Origin: Bacteroidales bacterium
GTDB taxonomy: Bacteria > Bacteroidota > Bacteroidia > Bacteroidales > F082
Assembly (NCBI GenBank): GCA_021647205.1
Contig: JAKIVD010000006.1
Span: forward strand, 1-64,000
Length of the DNA stretch: 64,000 nt
Direction of reading: 5' to 3'
This document shows, piece after piece, positions 7,553 to 16,594 of the stretch. How positions within the stretch are numbered: the stretch's first letter is position 1; each line of letters begins with the position of its first letter. The translations under genes and the position numbers were made by a program. The notes beneath the pieces are model-generated. The model ran no database searches and was not told the DNA's origin. It saw only the letters and a list, made by a program, of their open reading frames with translations.

Positions 7553-8950
7553 ATGTTTAAAAAAGAAGTGTATTCCGATAGAAGATCAAAACTAAAAAAA
7601 GAGATGGGCTCGGGCATTGCCCTGTTTTTGGGTAATGTAGATGCTGCTTTTAATTACCCCGCCAACCAGTACCATTTCAGGCAGGACAGCCATTTTCTGT
7701 ATTTCTTCGGCCTCGACCATCCCGGTTTTGCCGGCGTGATGGACGTGGACAACGACAAAGATTATATTTTCGGAAACGATTTCGACCTGGACGACATTAT
7801 CTGGATGGGCGAGCAACCCAAAGTGGCCGACATGGCTGCCGGGGCAGGAATTATCAATACCGCGCCTTACGGAGACTTGTTGGGATTTATTCAGGCTGCG
7901 CAAAACAAAGGGCAAAAAATTCATTTCCTCCCGCCCTACCGTGGCGAAACAGTAATCGAACTGACAAGGCTTCTCGGTATTCCCAATGCAGAAGTCAAAA
8001 CCGCTGCTTCGGTCGATTTGATAAAAGCAGTAGTTAAACTGAAAGAAATTAAAGACGAATACGAAATTGCTGACATCGAAAAAGCCGTTGACATTGCTTA
8101 CGAGATGCACACTACCTCCATGCGCATGGCGATGCCGGGTGTGGTGGAGCAGGAAATTGCCGGAACCATCGAAGGCATTTCGCTGGCACTGGGCGGACCG
8201 GTTTCCTTCCCGATTATTTTAAGCATGGACGGACAAACCCTCCACAACCACTACCACGGCAATGTTTTGGAAGAAGGCCGGATGATGGTAACCGATGCCG
8301 GTGCCGAAACCCAATTGCATTATTCCAGCGACATTACCCGGACGGTTCCTGTTGGCGGAAAATTTAACGAACGCCAGGCCGGTATTTACCAGGCAGTGCT
8401 GGATGCCAACATGGCGGCTATCGAAGCCATCAAACCGGGCATCAAATACCGCGAGATCCACTTTCTTACCGCGCGCACCATAATCGAAGGTTTGAAAAAA
8501 GTCGGCCTTATGAAAGGCGATACCGATGCCGCTTTGAAAGCAGAGGCACATACGCTGTTTATGCCCCACGGGCTCGGGCACATGATGGGCATGGATGTAC
8601 ACGATATGGAAGGCCTGGGTGAAGACTTCGTAGGTTATGATGAAAACACCAAAAGGGCAACCACCTTCGGCACGGCTTATTTGAGGTTGGGCAAAGAACT
8701 GAAAACCGGATTCGTACTGACGGTTGAGCCCGGCATTTATTTTATCCCCGCCCTGATTGACCAGTTCAGGAAGGAAGGGAAATTTATGGATTTCATCAAT
8801 TACGACAAGGTGGAAACCTACAAGGACTTCGGTGGCATCCGCATCGAGGACGACATTCTTGTAACAGACAGCGGCTACCGCGTTTTGGGCAAACCCATCC
8901 CAAAAACCATCGAAGAAGTGGAAGCCGTGATGGCCAATCCGCTTCGTTAG
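7553..8950 (+). CDS. pepP: Xaa-Pro aminopeptidase (M24B)
   Basis: A 465-residue cytosolic dimetal aminopeptidase that removes the N-terminal residue before proline. The pita-bread catalytic domain (about 175-465) carries all five metal ligands: Asp in TDAGAE (about 246), Asp in SSDITRT (about 259), His in HGLGHMMGMDVHD (about 340), Glu in VEPGIYF (about 392) and Glu in IRIEDD (about 429). The N-terminal aminopeptidase-P domain (about 5-150) has the usual NYPANQYHFRQDSHFLYF segment. Length and motifs are normal for Bacteroidetes PepP. The stop is followed by 284 bp without a gene. Confidence 0.95.
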   Translation: MFKKEVYSDRRSKLKKEMGSGIALFLGNVDAAFNYPANQYHFRQDSHFLYFFGLDHPGFAGVMDVDNDKDYIFGNDFDLDDIIWMGEQPKVADMAAGAGIINTAPYGDLLGFIQAAQNKGQKIHFLPPYRGETVIELTRLLGIPNAEVKTAASVDLIKAVVKLKEIKDEYEIADIEKAVDIAYEMHTTSMRMAMPGVVEQEIAGTIEGISLALGGPVSFPIILSMDGQTLHNHYHGNVLEEGRMMVTDAGAETQLHYSSDITRTVPVGGKFNERQAGIYQAVLDANMAAIEAIKPGIKYREIHFLTARTIIEGLKKVGLMKGDTDAALKAEAHTLFMPHGLGHMMGMDVHDMEGLGEDFVGYDENTKRATTFGTAYLRLGKELKTGFVLTVEPGIYFIPALIDQFRKEGKFMDFINYDKVETYKDFGGIRIEDDILVTDSGYRVLGKPIPKTIEEVEAVMANPLR

Positions 8951-9168
8951 CAGTTGAGGATAACTCAAGTTTGGGTGCTGTTCTCAGCCTTCATCATCCA
9001 GCAAACTAATTTAGAATTTATAAAAATACGGAGAATACGTTCTGTTTTTCACGTGGAAAGTAATTCTCACGAAGCGTGTGTTTATTATTAATATTTTGTT
9101 TTTCAGAATGGTAGAGAAACTAAATTAGAACTTCCCGCAGCCTTATTGTTGTCGAATCCTCACCAAAT

Positions 9169-9215
9169 GCTTTGCATGGCAAAGCGATCGGATTTCATCC
9201 ATTTTACTACTTTTG
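9169..9215 (+). promoter_or_regulatory. manA promoter region with a small hairpin
   Basis: TACTTTTG (9208-9215) is a good -7 box 19 nt before the ATG at 9235. Upstream, GCTTTGC-ATG-GCAAAGC (9169-9185) forms a perfect 7-bp hairpin. The rest of 8951-9168 is AT-rich with a repeated CTAATTTAG/CTAAATTAG word pair but no gene that I can support. Confidence 0.55.
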
Positions 9216-9234
9216 CCCAACTGAAAAATTTTTG

Positions 9235-10215
9235 ATGAGGCAACTTTACCCCTTAAAGTTCAAGCCCATTTTTAAAGAGAAGATTTGGGGTGGGCAACAA
9301 ATCAGGACGAAACTCGGCATGGATTTCGGTTCGCTTCCCAATTGTGGCGAGGCCTGGCTGATTTCCGGCTATGGTAACGAACTGACAGTGGTGGAAAATG
9401 GTTTTCTGACCGGCAACAACATCAACGAACTGGTGGAAGTGTATATGGGTGAACTGGTTGGCGACCGGATTTTCGATACCTATGGCAGCGAATTCCCCCT
9501 CCTCATCAAGATTATCGATGCCAATGACTGGCTGTCGCTTCAGGTGCACCCAGATGATGAACTTTCGGCAAAGATGCAAATCAATGGCGGGAAAACCGAA
9601 ATGTGGTATGTGCTTGAAGCGGAAAAAGGGGCAGAGTTGATCAGTGGTTTTAACCGGAACACAGACAAGGATGAATACCTGGAAAAACTGAACAACAACC
9701 AACTGAAAGAAATACTGAATTTCGAAACCGTCAGCAGAGGCGATGTGTTTTTCATCCCGTCAGGACGTGTGCACGCACTGGGGCCCGGTGTGTTGCTTGC
9801 CGAAATTCAACAAACATCCGATGCAACTTTCCGTATTTACGACTGGGACCGAATGGATGCCAGCGGGATGACCCGAGAGTTACATACCGAAGCAGCCCTC
9901 CGTGCACTTGACTTTGAAGTAAAAAGCAGTTACAAAACAAAATATGAACCGGGAACAAACCAAACTGTCCGGCTCATTGATTGCCCTTACTTTACTTCCC
10001 GTTTGGTGGAAATGAACAAACCGGTGGTGAAGAACTTTAAAGAACTGGATTCTTTTGTGATTTATTTGCTTGCTGAAGGAAATTGCTCCCTCAATTATTC
10101 CGGCGGAAAGATTGACTTGAAACCGGGTGAAGCTGTGCTGGTACCTGCTTTAATAGATAATGTGGGCTTACATCCTGCAAAAAAGAGCAAACTTTTAGAA
10201 ATATTTATTGCTTAG
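9235..10215 (+). CDS. manA: Mannose-6-phosphate isomerase, type I
   Basis: A zinc enzyme interconverting mannose 6-phosphate and fructose 6-phosphate, linking mannose use to glycolysis and supplying GDP-mannose precursors. The 326-residue cupin protein opens with YPLKFKPIFKEKIWGG (5-20) and has the zinc ligands Gln103 and His105 (LQVHPDD), Glu122 (KTEMWYV) and His180 (SGRVHALGPG). The start is taken at MRQLYPLKF; an earlier in-frame ATG at 9172 would place the -7 box inside the gene. It is shorter than E. coli ManA (391), as usual in Bacteroidetes and Gram-positives. Confidence 0.94.
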   Translation: MRQLYPLKFKPIFKEKIWGGQQIRTKLGMDFGSLPNCGEAWLISGYGNELTVVENGFLTGNNINELVEVYMGELVGDRIFDTYGSEFPLLIKIIDANDWLSLQVHPDDELSAKMQINGGKTEMWYVLEAEKGAELISGFNRNTDKDEYLEKLNNNQLKEILNFETVSRGDVFFIPSGRVHALGPGVLLAEIQQTSDATFRIYDWDRMDASGMTRELHTEAALRALDFEVKSSYKTKYEPGTNQTVRLIDCPYFTSRLVEMNKPVVKNFKELDSFVIYLLAEGNCSLNYSGGKIDLKPGEAVLVPALIDNVGLHPAKKSKLLEIFIA

Positions 10216-10303
10216 CAATTATTTAAAACCGGAAAAGCCGTGATGCTTGATTTATAAAGAAAGCCGGTTAATAGGACAGAAAATAATTTTATAAACAACA
10301 CAC

Positions 10304-10828
10304 ATGAAAAAAAACGCCCTCCTTTTCTTTGCCCTTTTTATCGCGCTTTTTGCAATGGCTCAGGAAAAACCGAATAATCAGAAGTTGCCTTCCGTCAATA
10401 TTAAAACACTGGACGGTGAAACTTTTAACACCCGGAACATCAGCAACGATGGCAAACCCATACTCTTGAGTTTTTGGGCACTGTGGTGTAAACCTTGTAA
10501 AAAGGAACTCGACAATTACAATGATCTTTACGAAGAATGGCAGGACGAAACAGGCGTGAAAATATACGCCGTCTCCATTGACGATGCACGCTCAACAGCT
10601 AAAGTGATGCCTTTCGTAAACGGCAAAGACTGGGAAATGGAAATCCTGCTGGACCCGAACGGTGACTTCAAACGCGCGCTGAACGTCAACATGATTCCAC
10701 ACACCTTTTTGATTGACGGCAACGGAAAGGTTGTTTATCAGCATACCTCCTACTACGAAGGGCTGGAATATGAAATCTACGAATTGGTCAAAAAAATTGC
10801 TGCCGGGGAAGACATTTCCGGGCACTAA
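10304..10828 (+). CDS. Secreted TlpA-like thioredoxin
   Basis: A 174-residue periplasmic thiol-disulfide protein. Residues 1-19 form a signal peptide ending near AMAQ. The AhpC/TSA-like thioredoxin fold follows, with WCKPC (active cysteines 62 and 65) and the cis-Pro in NMIPHTFLIDGNGKV (about 131). It is the first gene of a three-gene operon with a beta-barrel (15 bp downstream) and an Omp28-type lipoprotein that also carries a CXXC motif. The grouping suggests a thiol-redox system serving an outer-membrane protein; this is inference from context. Confidence 0.88.
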   Translation: MKKNALLFFALFIALFAMAQEKPNNQKLPSVNIKTLDGETFNTRNISNDGKPILLSFWALWCKPCKKELDNYNDLYEEWQDETGVKIYAVSIDDARSTAKVMPFVNGKDWEMEILLDPNGDFKRALNVNMIPHTFLIDGNGKVVYQHTSYYEGLEYEIYELVKKIAAGEDISGH

Positions 10829-10843
10829 AAGCAAACACACGAA

Positions 10844-12520
10844 ATGAAAAAGTCATTTATCTTTTTTGCTTCTGTTTTATTCTTCGCGCTTTCAGCCAAT
10901 GCCCAGCTCTCCGGCTTAGTGAACAAATCGCAGGTGCACGGAAGTTTTGAAGCAGACCTCATGTATTACCAGCCCGACGAGGCGATGGGAATTACCGACT
11001 CGCTCATCAATGGCCGGAACTTTGCCTTCAATGGTTTTGCCCGCATCACGTATTCGCTTGGAAATTTCTCCGCCGGTTTACGTTACGAAGCCTATTTACC
11101 TCCCATTGCCGGTTTCGACCCCCGCATGGAAGGCAACGGCTTCCCCTACCTCTGGGCGTCGTATGCTACTGAGAAATTTAGTTTTACGGTGGGCAGTTTT
11201 TACGAACAGTTTGGCAATGGCCTTACGTTAAGGTCGTACGAAGAGTGGACCCTGGGCTACGACAATGCCATTAATGGTGTGAAAGTTCAGTATGAACCGG
11301 TAAGGGGCTTTATCCTGAAAGGGGTGTACGGTGTGCAACGTTTTTTCTGGATGAAGTACGCCAACAACAACCGGGGTATTGTTAAAGGGGCAGATATGGA
11401 GTTGAACCTCAACGATCTTTTCGTGTCCATGAGCAATTCGAAAGTAAGGCTTACACTGGGGGGAAGCGCCGTCAGTAAATACCAGATCGACAACAATCCG
11501 GTTTACAAACTTCCCCGAAACGTAGGAAATGTAGCAGGCCGTTTTAACCTGGGTATCGGGAAATTCAATTTTACTTCTGAGTATGCCTACAAAATAAATG
11601 ATCCTTCTGCCATCAACAACTATATCTACAAACCGGGGGAGTCCTTTCTGTTTACGGCTTCTTATTCAAGAAGGGGCTTAGGAGTTTTCGCCATGTTTAA
11701 ACGGACGGACAATTTCAGTTTCAAATCTGACCGCTCGGAGAAGGAAAATGCACTTGATATTAATTTCCTTCCACCAATCATTGAACCACACACTTATATG
11801 TTGGCCTCTATGTATCCTTATGCAACCCAGCCCAACGGAGAAATCGGGTTTCAACTTCAGGTGGATTATAAAATTCCGAAAAAAACAAAACTGGGTGGAC
11901 GATATGGATGGGATATTCACATCAATTATTCACAAATTAACGACATTGCCCGCGAACAGCTTAACGATTCCACTCCCCTTAACCAAAGAGGTACACTTGG
12001 CTATACTTCTCAGTTCCTGAAATTTGGTGATCAGATCTTTAACCGCGATTTAACCATCGAAGTTGACAAGAAGTTCACAAAGAAATTCAAGGGTTACTTT
12101 AAGTACATCTACCAGGAATATGATATTGCCACGCTACAAGGCCATCCCGGTGAACCCGAGATTAAGGCACACATTGGCATTGTGGACATGACTTATAAAT
12201 TTACTTCCAAAAAGGCTTTGCGTTGGGAAGCACAGGGGTTGTTTACCAAAGAAGACAATGGAAGCTGGGCGGCGGCATTGCTGGAATACACCATCTCCCC
12301 ACATTGGTTTTTTACACTGTCGGACCAGTGGAATTACGGCAACGAAGAAACGGCAGACCGTCTACATTATTACACCGGGGCTTTCGGTTATACGCATAAA
12401 ACAACACGGCTGTCGCTAAGTTATGGCCGCCAGCGCGAGGGGGTGGTCTGTGTAGGTGGTGTTTGCCGGCAAGTGCCTGCTTCAAGCGGTTTTTACATGA
12501 CCATTACTTCTAATTTTTAA
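10844..12520 (+). CDS. Outer-membrane beta-barrel protein (DUF6029-like)
   Basis: A 558-residue protein with a cleavable signal peptide (about 1-20, ending SANAQ). The rest is dominated by alternating hydrophobic/polar strands with aromatic belts, and it ends in an aromatic-rich final strand (FYMTITSNF), the usual signature of an outer-membrane barrel. The N-terminal SGLVNKSQVHGSFEADLMYY and the NGFARITYSLGNFSAGLRYE stretch resemble the Bacteroidetes family annotated as DUF6029. Function is unknown. It is sandwiched between the TlpA-like and Omp28-like genes (gaps 15 and 10 bp), so all three are probably made together. Confidence 0.75.
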   Translation: MKKSFIFFASVLFFALSANAQLSGLVNKSQVHGSFEADLMYYQPDEAMGITDSLINGRNFAFNGFARITYSLGNFSAGLRYEAYLPPIAGFDPRMEGNGFPYLWASYATEKFSFTVGSFYEQFGNGLTLRSYEEWTLGYDNAINGVKVQYEPVRGFILKGVYGVQRFFWMKYANNNRGIVKGADMELNLNDLFVSMSNSKVRLTLGGSAVSKYQIDNNPVYKLPRNVGNVAGRFNLGIGKFNFTSEYAYKINDPSAINNYIYKPGESFLFTASYSRRGLGVFAMFKRTDNFSFKSDRSEKENALDINFLPPIIEPHTYMLASMYPYATQPNGEIGFQLQVDYKIPKKTKLGGRYGWDIHINYSQINDIAREQLNDSTPLNQRGTLGYTSQFLKFGDQIFNRDLTIEVDKKFTKKFKGYFKYIYQEYDIATLQGHPGEPEIKAHIGIVDMTYKFTSKKALRWEAQGLFTKEDNGSWAAALLEYTISPHWFFTLSDQWNYGNEETADRLHYYTGAFGYTHKTTRLSLSYGRQREGVVCVGGVCRQVPASSGFYMTITSNF

Positions 12521-12530
12521 GGGAACGAAA

Positions 12531-13373
12531 ATGAAAAGATTAATAAATATTGCATTGCTCCTGGCTTTTGCTTTTGTTTTTCAGGCCTGTGAAAAAGTCG
12601 AGCCCCCTTACAAAACCGGTATCGACTGCGAAGCCGGGAACAGAAAAGTATTGATCGAAGATTACACCGGCCATGGATGCGTCAATTGTCCGGGTGCAGC
12701 AGTAACGGCCCACGAACTGCAACAACTTTGTGAGGACAGGATAATTATTATGGCTGTCCATGCCGGCTACTTTGCCAATACCGAAACTTTTGGCCCTGAA
12801 TATACTTACGACTTTAACACGGAAGCAGGTACCGAATGGAATAATTTTTACGGCATTATTGGTAACCCGAAAGGGATGGTCAACAGAATCGACGGCGGGG
12901 TCGGTGTGGTAACCGTGCCCGACAAATGGGGTGAAAAGGTGGTTGCCCAATTGGAAGTTCCCGCCGATATCGAACTGAGCGTCTCCACTTCTTTTAACCA
13001 GGATGAAAAGCAGTTGACGACAACGGTCAGCGGCCATTTTATCTCCGCTGTAAGCGGGAAATTCAACTTGGTGGTTTGCGTAACGGAAAACAACATTGTC
13101 GAACCACAAAAAAATAACGATGCTGAACTTGGTGATGTACCCGACTGGCTTGACTACGTGCACATGCATGTATTGCGAATCGGGATTAACGGTGCATGGG
13201 GAGATGAAATCGGTTCCGGAGATGTGCCCAAAGGACTGGATTTCAGCAAAACCTACACCCAGGATTTTAACAACCGCGACTGGGTTCCCGAGAACTGCCA
13301 TGTGGTTGCTTTTGTTTATCAGGACAGCGACAAATCTATCCTCCAGGTTGAAGAAGCAGCGGTGGTGGAGTAA
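12531..13373 (+). CDS. Omp28-related lipoprotein with a CXXC motif
   Basis: A 280-residue lipoprotein: the signal peptide ends in a lipobox with Cys20 (VFQAC). The following IEDYTGHGCVNCPGA (42-56) is the Omp28 signature, a thioredoxin-like redox segment with Cys50 and Cys53. The family was named after the P. gingivalis outer-membrane protein Omp28, and members often occur with barrels or T9SS substrates. The C-terminal half is beta-rich. It is last in the operon with a TlpA-like protein and a barrel; CXXC motifs at both ends of the operon suggest an electron or disulfide relay, which is inference. Confidence 0.85.
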   Translation: MKRLINIALLLAFAFVFQACEKVEPPYKTGIDCEAGNRKVLIEDYTGHGCVNCPGAAVTAHELQQLCEDRIIIMAVHAGYFANTETFGPEYTYDFNTEAGTEWNNFYGIIGNPKGMVNRIDGGVGVVTVPDKWGEKVVAQLEVPADIELSVSTSFNQDEKQLTTTVSGHFISAVSGKFNLVVCVTENNIVEPQKNNDAELGDVPDWLDYVHMHVLRIGINGAWGDEIGSGDVPKGLDFSKTYTQDFNNRDWVPENCHVVAFVYQDSDKSILQVEEAAVVE

Positions 13374-13490
13374 GTAATACATAAACTATCCGATTCTACT
13401 GGCAGGGCGACGATTTTATCAAAAAGGATAGTCGCTTGACTACCTTTGCTGCACTGGCCCAAGGTTTTTTCCGCATGCTTTAAATGTTAG

Positions 13491-13524
13491 AGGCCCGCCG
13501 GGTTGAAAAAAACCCGGCGGGCCT
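13491..13524. terminator. Strong GC hairpin between convergent operons
   Basis: Perfect 14-bp arms AGGCCCGCCGGGTT/AACCCGGCGGGCCT enclose a 6-nt A-rich loop. It lies between the Omp28 gene (ending 13373) and the convergent Spy-like gene (ending 13628), so it probably stops both operons. No U-tract follows on either strand. Nothing else is seen in 13374-13627. Confidence 0.7.
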
Positions 13525-13627
13525 TACCAGAAAGCTTATTTAATTGTCTGGCCCTCCCATCTGCAGGCACTCTGGAAAGTCTATGTTTAGTCGGGCAAAG
13601 TACACTCGCTTACCCGCCGCAAATTTC

Positions 13628-14074
13628 TCATTCCAGAAATGGGGGGCCACCACCTCCGGGCCTTCCGCCGCGGTGTCCCGGGCCGCCCCTGCCCCGCATC
13701 ATTCCTTTGCCCTGAAAACGGCCTTGCCAACGGTGTTTCAATTCTTCGAGTTTTTCCATTTGTTCATCGGTGAGGTAGGGCCTGAGTTCATCTTCAAGGT
13801 GTAAAAAGAGGGCTTCCTGGTCTTCACGATAAGTGAAAAGCAAATCGCGGTTTTCCACCGCATGCTCCTGCAGAATAGGCCTGATTTTTTCCATTTGTGC
13901 AGGTGTGGGCTCCAGCACATGTACAAATGCCCGGTTGGCCCCTTTTTCGGTATAAAAACTTTGCATCCGGTCAATCCTTGATTTTACCAGCCGGCCATTG
14001 GTTAGAAACCCGATTACAAAACCAATGATTAAGGTGCCGAGGATAATTGCTGTAAATTTGATTTTTTCGTTCAT
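13628..14074 (-). CDS. Spy/CpxP/CnrX-like periplasmic protein
   Basis: A 148-residue membrane-anchored protein: one N-terminal membrane segment (about 6-25), then a helical, highly charged periplasmic domain. PTPAQMEKIRPILQEHAVENR (57-77) and LTDEQMEKLEELKHRWQGRF (101-120) resemble the LTXXQ repeats of Spy/CpxP-type chaperones and heavy-metal sensors such as CnrX. The tail from about 123 is Gly/Arg/Pro-rich low complexity. It is the third gene of an ECF sigma/anti-sigma operon, 10 bp after the anti-sigma gene. Its probable role is a stress sensor or chaperone feeding the sigma switch; the ligand is unknown. Confidence 0.7.
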   Translation of the reverse strand: MNEKIKFTAIILGTLIIGFVIGFLTNGRLVKSRIDRMQSFYTEKGANRAFVHVLEPTPAQMEKIRPILQEHAVENRDLLFTYREDQEALFLHLEDELRPYLTDEQMEKLEELKHRWQGRFQGKGMMRGRGGPGHRGGRPGGGGPPFLE

Positions 14075-14084
14075 CGCAATAAGT

Positions 14085-14477
14085 TTACATATTGAAGAAA
14101 GATACCGCTGCCTCGTCGGGAGCGTATTCGTAAAGACCGTAAAGCGCGTCCAGGCTCAAATTACCGTCGGTATAATAAATGCTGAAAAGCAACAGGAGAA
14201 TAGCCGCCACCCCCGATAGGGCTACCCGCTTGAAAATGTTGTAAACAGCAGTGTTAAATCCGGGTTCTTCCGGTTCCAGTTTTTGCATGACCCTGTCAGA
14301 AAAACCGGTTTCAAATTGGGGGGTAAAATTTCCAAATGTTTCGCGAACCGAATCAAGGGCTGCTTTTTCTTCCCTTAATTCCTGCGATGCGGAAAGTCCC
14401 TTTTGGAGCGTTTCTTTTTCTGTGGCGCTCAGCTCATCGTCGTAAGACCTGAGCAGTAGTTTTTTTAGATTTTCCAT
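14085..14477 (-). CDS. Anti-sigma factor (single-span)
   Basis: A 130-residue protein lying directly behind an ECF sigma gene (3-bp gap). The N-terminal 60 residues are helical and acidic (LSATEKETLQKGLSASQELREEKAAL), as in cytosolic sigma-binding domains, although the zinc-binding H-X3-C-X2-C pattern is missing. One membrane helix spans about 84-102, leaving a short periplasmic tail of about 28 residues. Function is assigned from gene order and topology rather than from a strong motif. It probably holds the sigma factor until the envelope signal arrives. Confidence 0.75.
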   Translation of the reverse strand: MENLKKLLLRSYDDELSATEKETLQKGLSASQELREEKAALDSVRETFGNFTPQFETGFSDRVMQKLEPEEPGFNTAVYNIFKRVALSGVAAILLLLFSIYYTDGNLSLDALYGLYEYAPDEAAVSFFNM

Positions 14478-14480
14478 TTT

Positions 14481-15035
14481 CTATTTTTCTAACATGTTAA
14501 TTATTTTTCTCAGCTTTTCCTGTGCCCGGCTCAGTCTCGACAAAACCGTTCCCAGGGGCAATTCAAGAATTTGAGCTGTTTCTTTGGTTGAAAAACCCTG
14601 CATCATTCGCAGGACGACCACACTCCTGAATTCCGGCTCCAGTCGTTCCAGGGCTTTGTTGACCAACTCGGCAGTGTCCGACTGCTTAAAAGCATCCTCT
14701 GTTTTGGGGTGGCTGTTGTATTTATCCTCAAAACTCAGCCACTGTTTGCTTTTGCGCTTTTTTAATTCGTTTAGCGAAAGGTTGATGGCAATGCGGGAGA
14801 GGTAAGTCCCCAGTGATGAATCGCCCTTAAACTGTCCTGCCGACCGGTAAAACCGGATGAAGGTTTCCTGTCCCACATCGTCAGCATCGGCTTTGTTGCC
14901 CAGCATGCCAATCACCACTTTTGCAATCATCGGCTCGTACTTTTTGACAATGGCCGCAAAAGCGGGGTGGTTGCCACCGGCAACTGCCTGTACCCGTTCC
15001 TGGTCATCGTCGTATGCTTTGATTTTCCTTCCCAA
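14481..15035 (-). CDS. ECF-type RNA polymerase sigma factor
   Basis: A 184-residue alternative sigma factor. Region 2 is clear in KADADDVGQETFIRFYRSAGQFKGDSSLGTYLSRIA (about 47-82: polymerase-binding and -10 recognition), and region 4 in the C-terminal helix-turn-helix GFSTKETAQILELPLGTVLSRLSRAQEKLRK (about 148-178). It heads an operon with an anti-sigma factor and a Spy-like periplasmic protein, an arrangement seen in metal or envelope-stress systems (compare CnrYXH). It probably controls its own operon, but no convincing ECF promoter could be picked by eye. Confidence 0.93.
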   Translation of the reverse strand: MGRKIKAYDDDQERVQAVAGGNHPAFAAIVKKYEPMIAKVVIGMLGNKADADDVGQETFIRFYRSAGQFKGDSSLGTYLSRIAINLSLNELKKRKSKQWLSFEDKYNSHPKTEDAFKQSDTAELVNKALERLEPEFRSVVVLRMMQGFSTKETAQILELPLGTVLSRLSRAQEKLRKIINMLEK

Positions 15036-15133
15036 AAAAACGTTTAATTAATTGACAATTTGAATGTCGGCTTTATTCCATCTGAAAACTTATTTTTTCA
15101 CTTTAAGGAATTGATAAATGTTGTTTCAGCTGC

Positions 15134-16513
15134 TCACTCTACAATTAATTTCCCTTTAAAGTATCCGGGATGGTCTGTTCTCAGTTCGATGAAATAAACA
15201 CCTGATTGTAGCTCTTCAATATTTAAAAAATGAGGAAGTGTGAATTGTGTTACTGACAGAATAGTTCGCCCGAAAATATCACGCAAAATCATATCCGCGG
15301 ATGTTGCAAAACTGTTTTGGATATTGATTGTTACATGTTTAGCGGCCGGATTTGGGAAAATCTGTATGCCAATGGTTTTTTCTTCTGAGGGATTTACCGA
15401 TACCGGTGTAAAACAAATACCTGTCGCCAGGCCGAGCATCATGCCCCCCGGACCAGTTACGCCGGGCGGATTTTTGCCATAACCGTAAGCGCCGGGGATG
15501 GTACGCATCAGAAACAGAAAAGCTTCGCCATTGTCTTTAAAAATCATCGAAGGGCTGCCATAGGCATCCAGGCTATCGAAAATCCAGGGGCAGCCCTCGC
15601 AGGGCTGGTAGGCGCTGTCGTATTCGTACATCACTTGCGGGTAGTAACCGGGCTCCCTTGTCCAGTCGATGCCATCGGTGCTGTACGCCTGGAAAATGGC
15701 AAAGTGGTTGGCATAAAACAGGTGGTAACCGTAAACCGGATCCTGTACCACATTTACATGGTTGACTTCGCCGGGCCACTCTTCCCCAATTTTTTCGGTT
15801 AAGGGAAGAAAAACCGGGTTGTCAGGATATTTCGTCCAGTTTTTTCCGTCTGGCGAAGTAGCGTAGCCCACACGGGTAATTTTGGTGTAGGTGGTTACAT
15901 TGTACCACATCTTGAAAAGCGAGTCAGTTGAATCATAAATTACACTTGGTTCCTTGACACCAACGGCACTTGTTTCCCAGGACTGTGTGGGTTTCAGTAC
16001 CGGATTTTTGTAATACGGTGTGTAGGTTTGACCATAATCGGTGGAGATGATAAGGCCAATCCTGTCCACCCGGTTGGCATGCGTGTACCCCAAAAAGTAA
16101 ACATAAAAAGTAGAATCGTTGATTTGGATGGCACTGGTGGTTTCAAAGTTGTTCATGATGCCCTGCCCCCAGGAAGGTTCTTTGGTGGGGTCGTGGATGT
16201 CGTGCAGTTCGCCGTCCCAAATCAGGCCATCCGTACTTTCGGTGGTGTAGATGTGCATGTGTTGGGTACAGCCGTTCCAGCGGGTAAAAAACAGGCGGTA
16301 AAGCTGGGCGTAATCGTCCCAGAGCACGGATGGGTCCCAAAGTGTCTTGTCGTTGGCGCAAGGCGCGATGGGTGTCCACGAAGGGTAAATGGGGTCGGCA
16401 TCACTAAGGATGTTCACTTGCGGGTATTCGCAGGCGGGGTCTTGCTGGGCATGGGTCTGCGCCAGGCACAGCAATACGAAACTCAAAGCCAAAAGGGAGA
16501 ATTTGGTACTCAT
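15134..16513 (-). CDS. Secreted beta-propeller (GH43/GH32-like) protein with a T9SS sorting domain
   Basis: A 459-residue exported protein. A signal peptide (about 1-22, ending THAQ) is followed by a five-bladed-propeller-like domain with repeated aromatic blades: LWDPSVLWDDYAQLYRLFFT, IGLIISTDYGQTY, VGYATSPDGKNWTKYP, and FQAYSTDGIDWT. These recall glycoside hydrolase clans F/J, but the catalytic triad could not be assigned with confidence. The last 80 or so residues (IQIFPNPAAKHVTI to YFKGKLIVE) are a type A T9SS C-terminal sorting domain, so the protein is probably attached to or released from the cell surface. Start taken at MSTKFSLLAL, since the ten earlier residues would spoil the signal peptide. 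Confidence 0.75.
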   Translation of the reverse strand: MSTKFSLLALSFVLLCLAQTHAQQDPACEYPQVNILSDADPIYPSWTPIAPCANDKTLWDPSVLWDDYAQLYRLFFTRWNGCTQHMHIYTTESTDGLIWDGELHDIHDPTKEPSWGQGIMNNFETTSAIQINDSTFYVYFLGYTHANRVDRIGLIISTDYGQTYTPYYKNPVLKPTQSWETSAVGVKEPSVIYDSTDSLFKMWYNVTTYTKITRVGYATSPDGKNWTKYPDNPVFLPLTEKIGEEWPGEVNHVNVVQDPVYGYHLFYANHFAIFQAYSTDGIDWTREPGYYPQVMYEYDSAYQPCEGCPWIFDSLDAYGSPSMIFKDNGEAFLFLMRTIPGAYGYGKNPPGVTGPGGMMLGLATGICFTPVSVNPSEEKTIGIQIFPNPAAKHVTINIQNSFATSADMILRDIFGRTILSVTQFTLPHFLNIEELQSGVYFIELRTDHPGYFKGKLIVE

Positions 16514-16594
16514 TAAAATTAGAATTCGTAAACTGCGTATCAAATTATAAAATTCAAAATTCGATATTCCTTGTTCAATATTAAGTACTCATTT

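Noticed and set aside
12540-13382. 280-codon minus-strand frame opposite the Omp28-like gene
   Set aside because: It mirrors a gene with lipobox and Omp28 motif; its translation has no recognisable domain.
13491-13524. Rho-independent terminator in the strict sense
   Set aside because: The hairpin is strong but lacks a U-tract on both strands, so it is called only a probable terminator.
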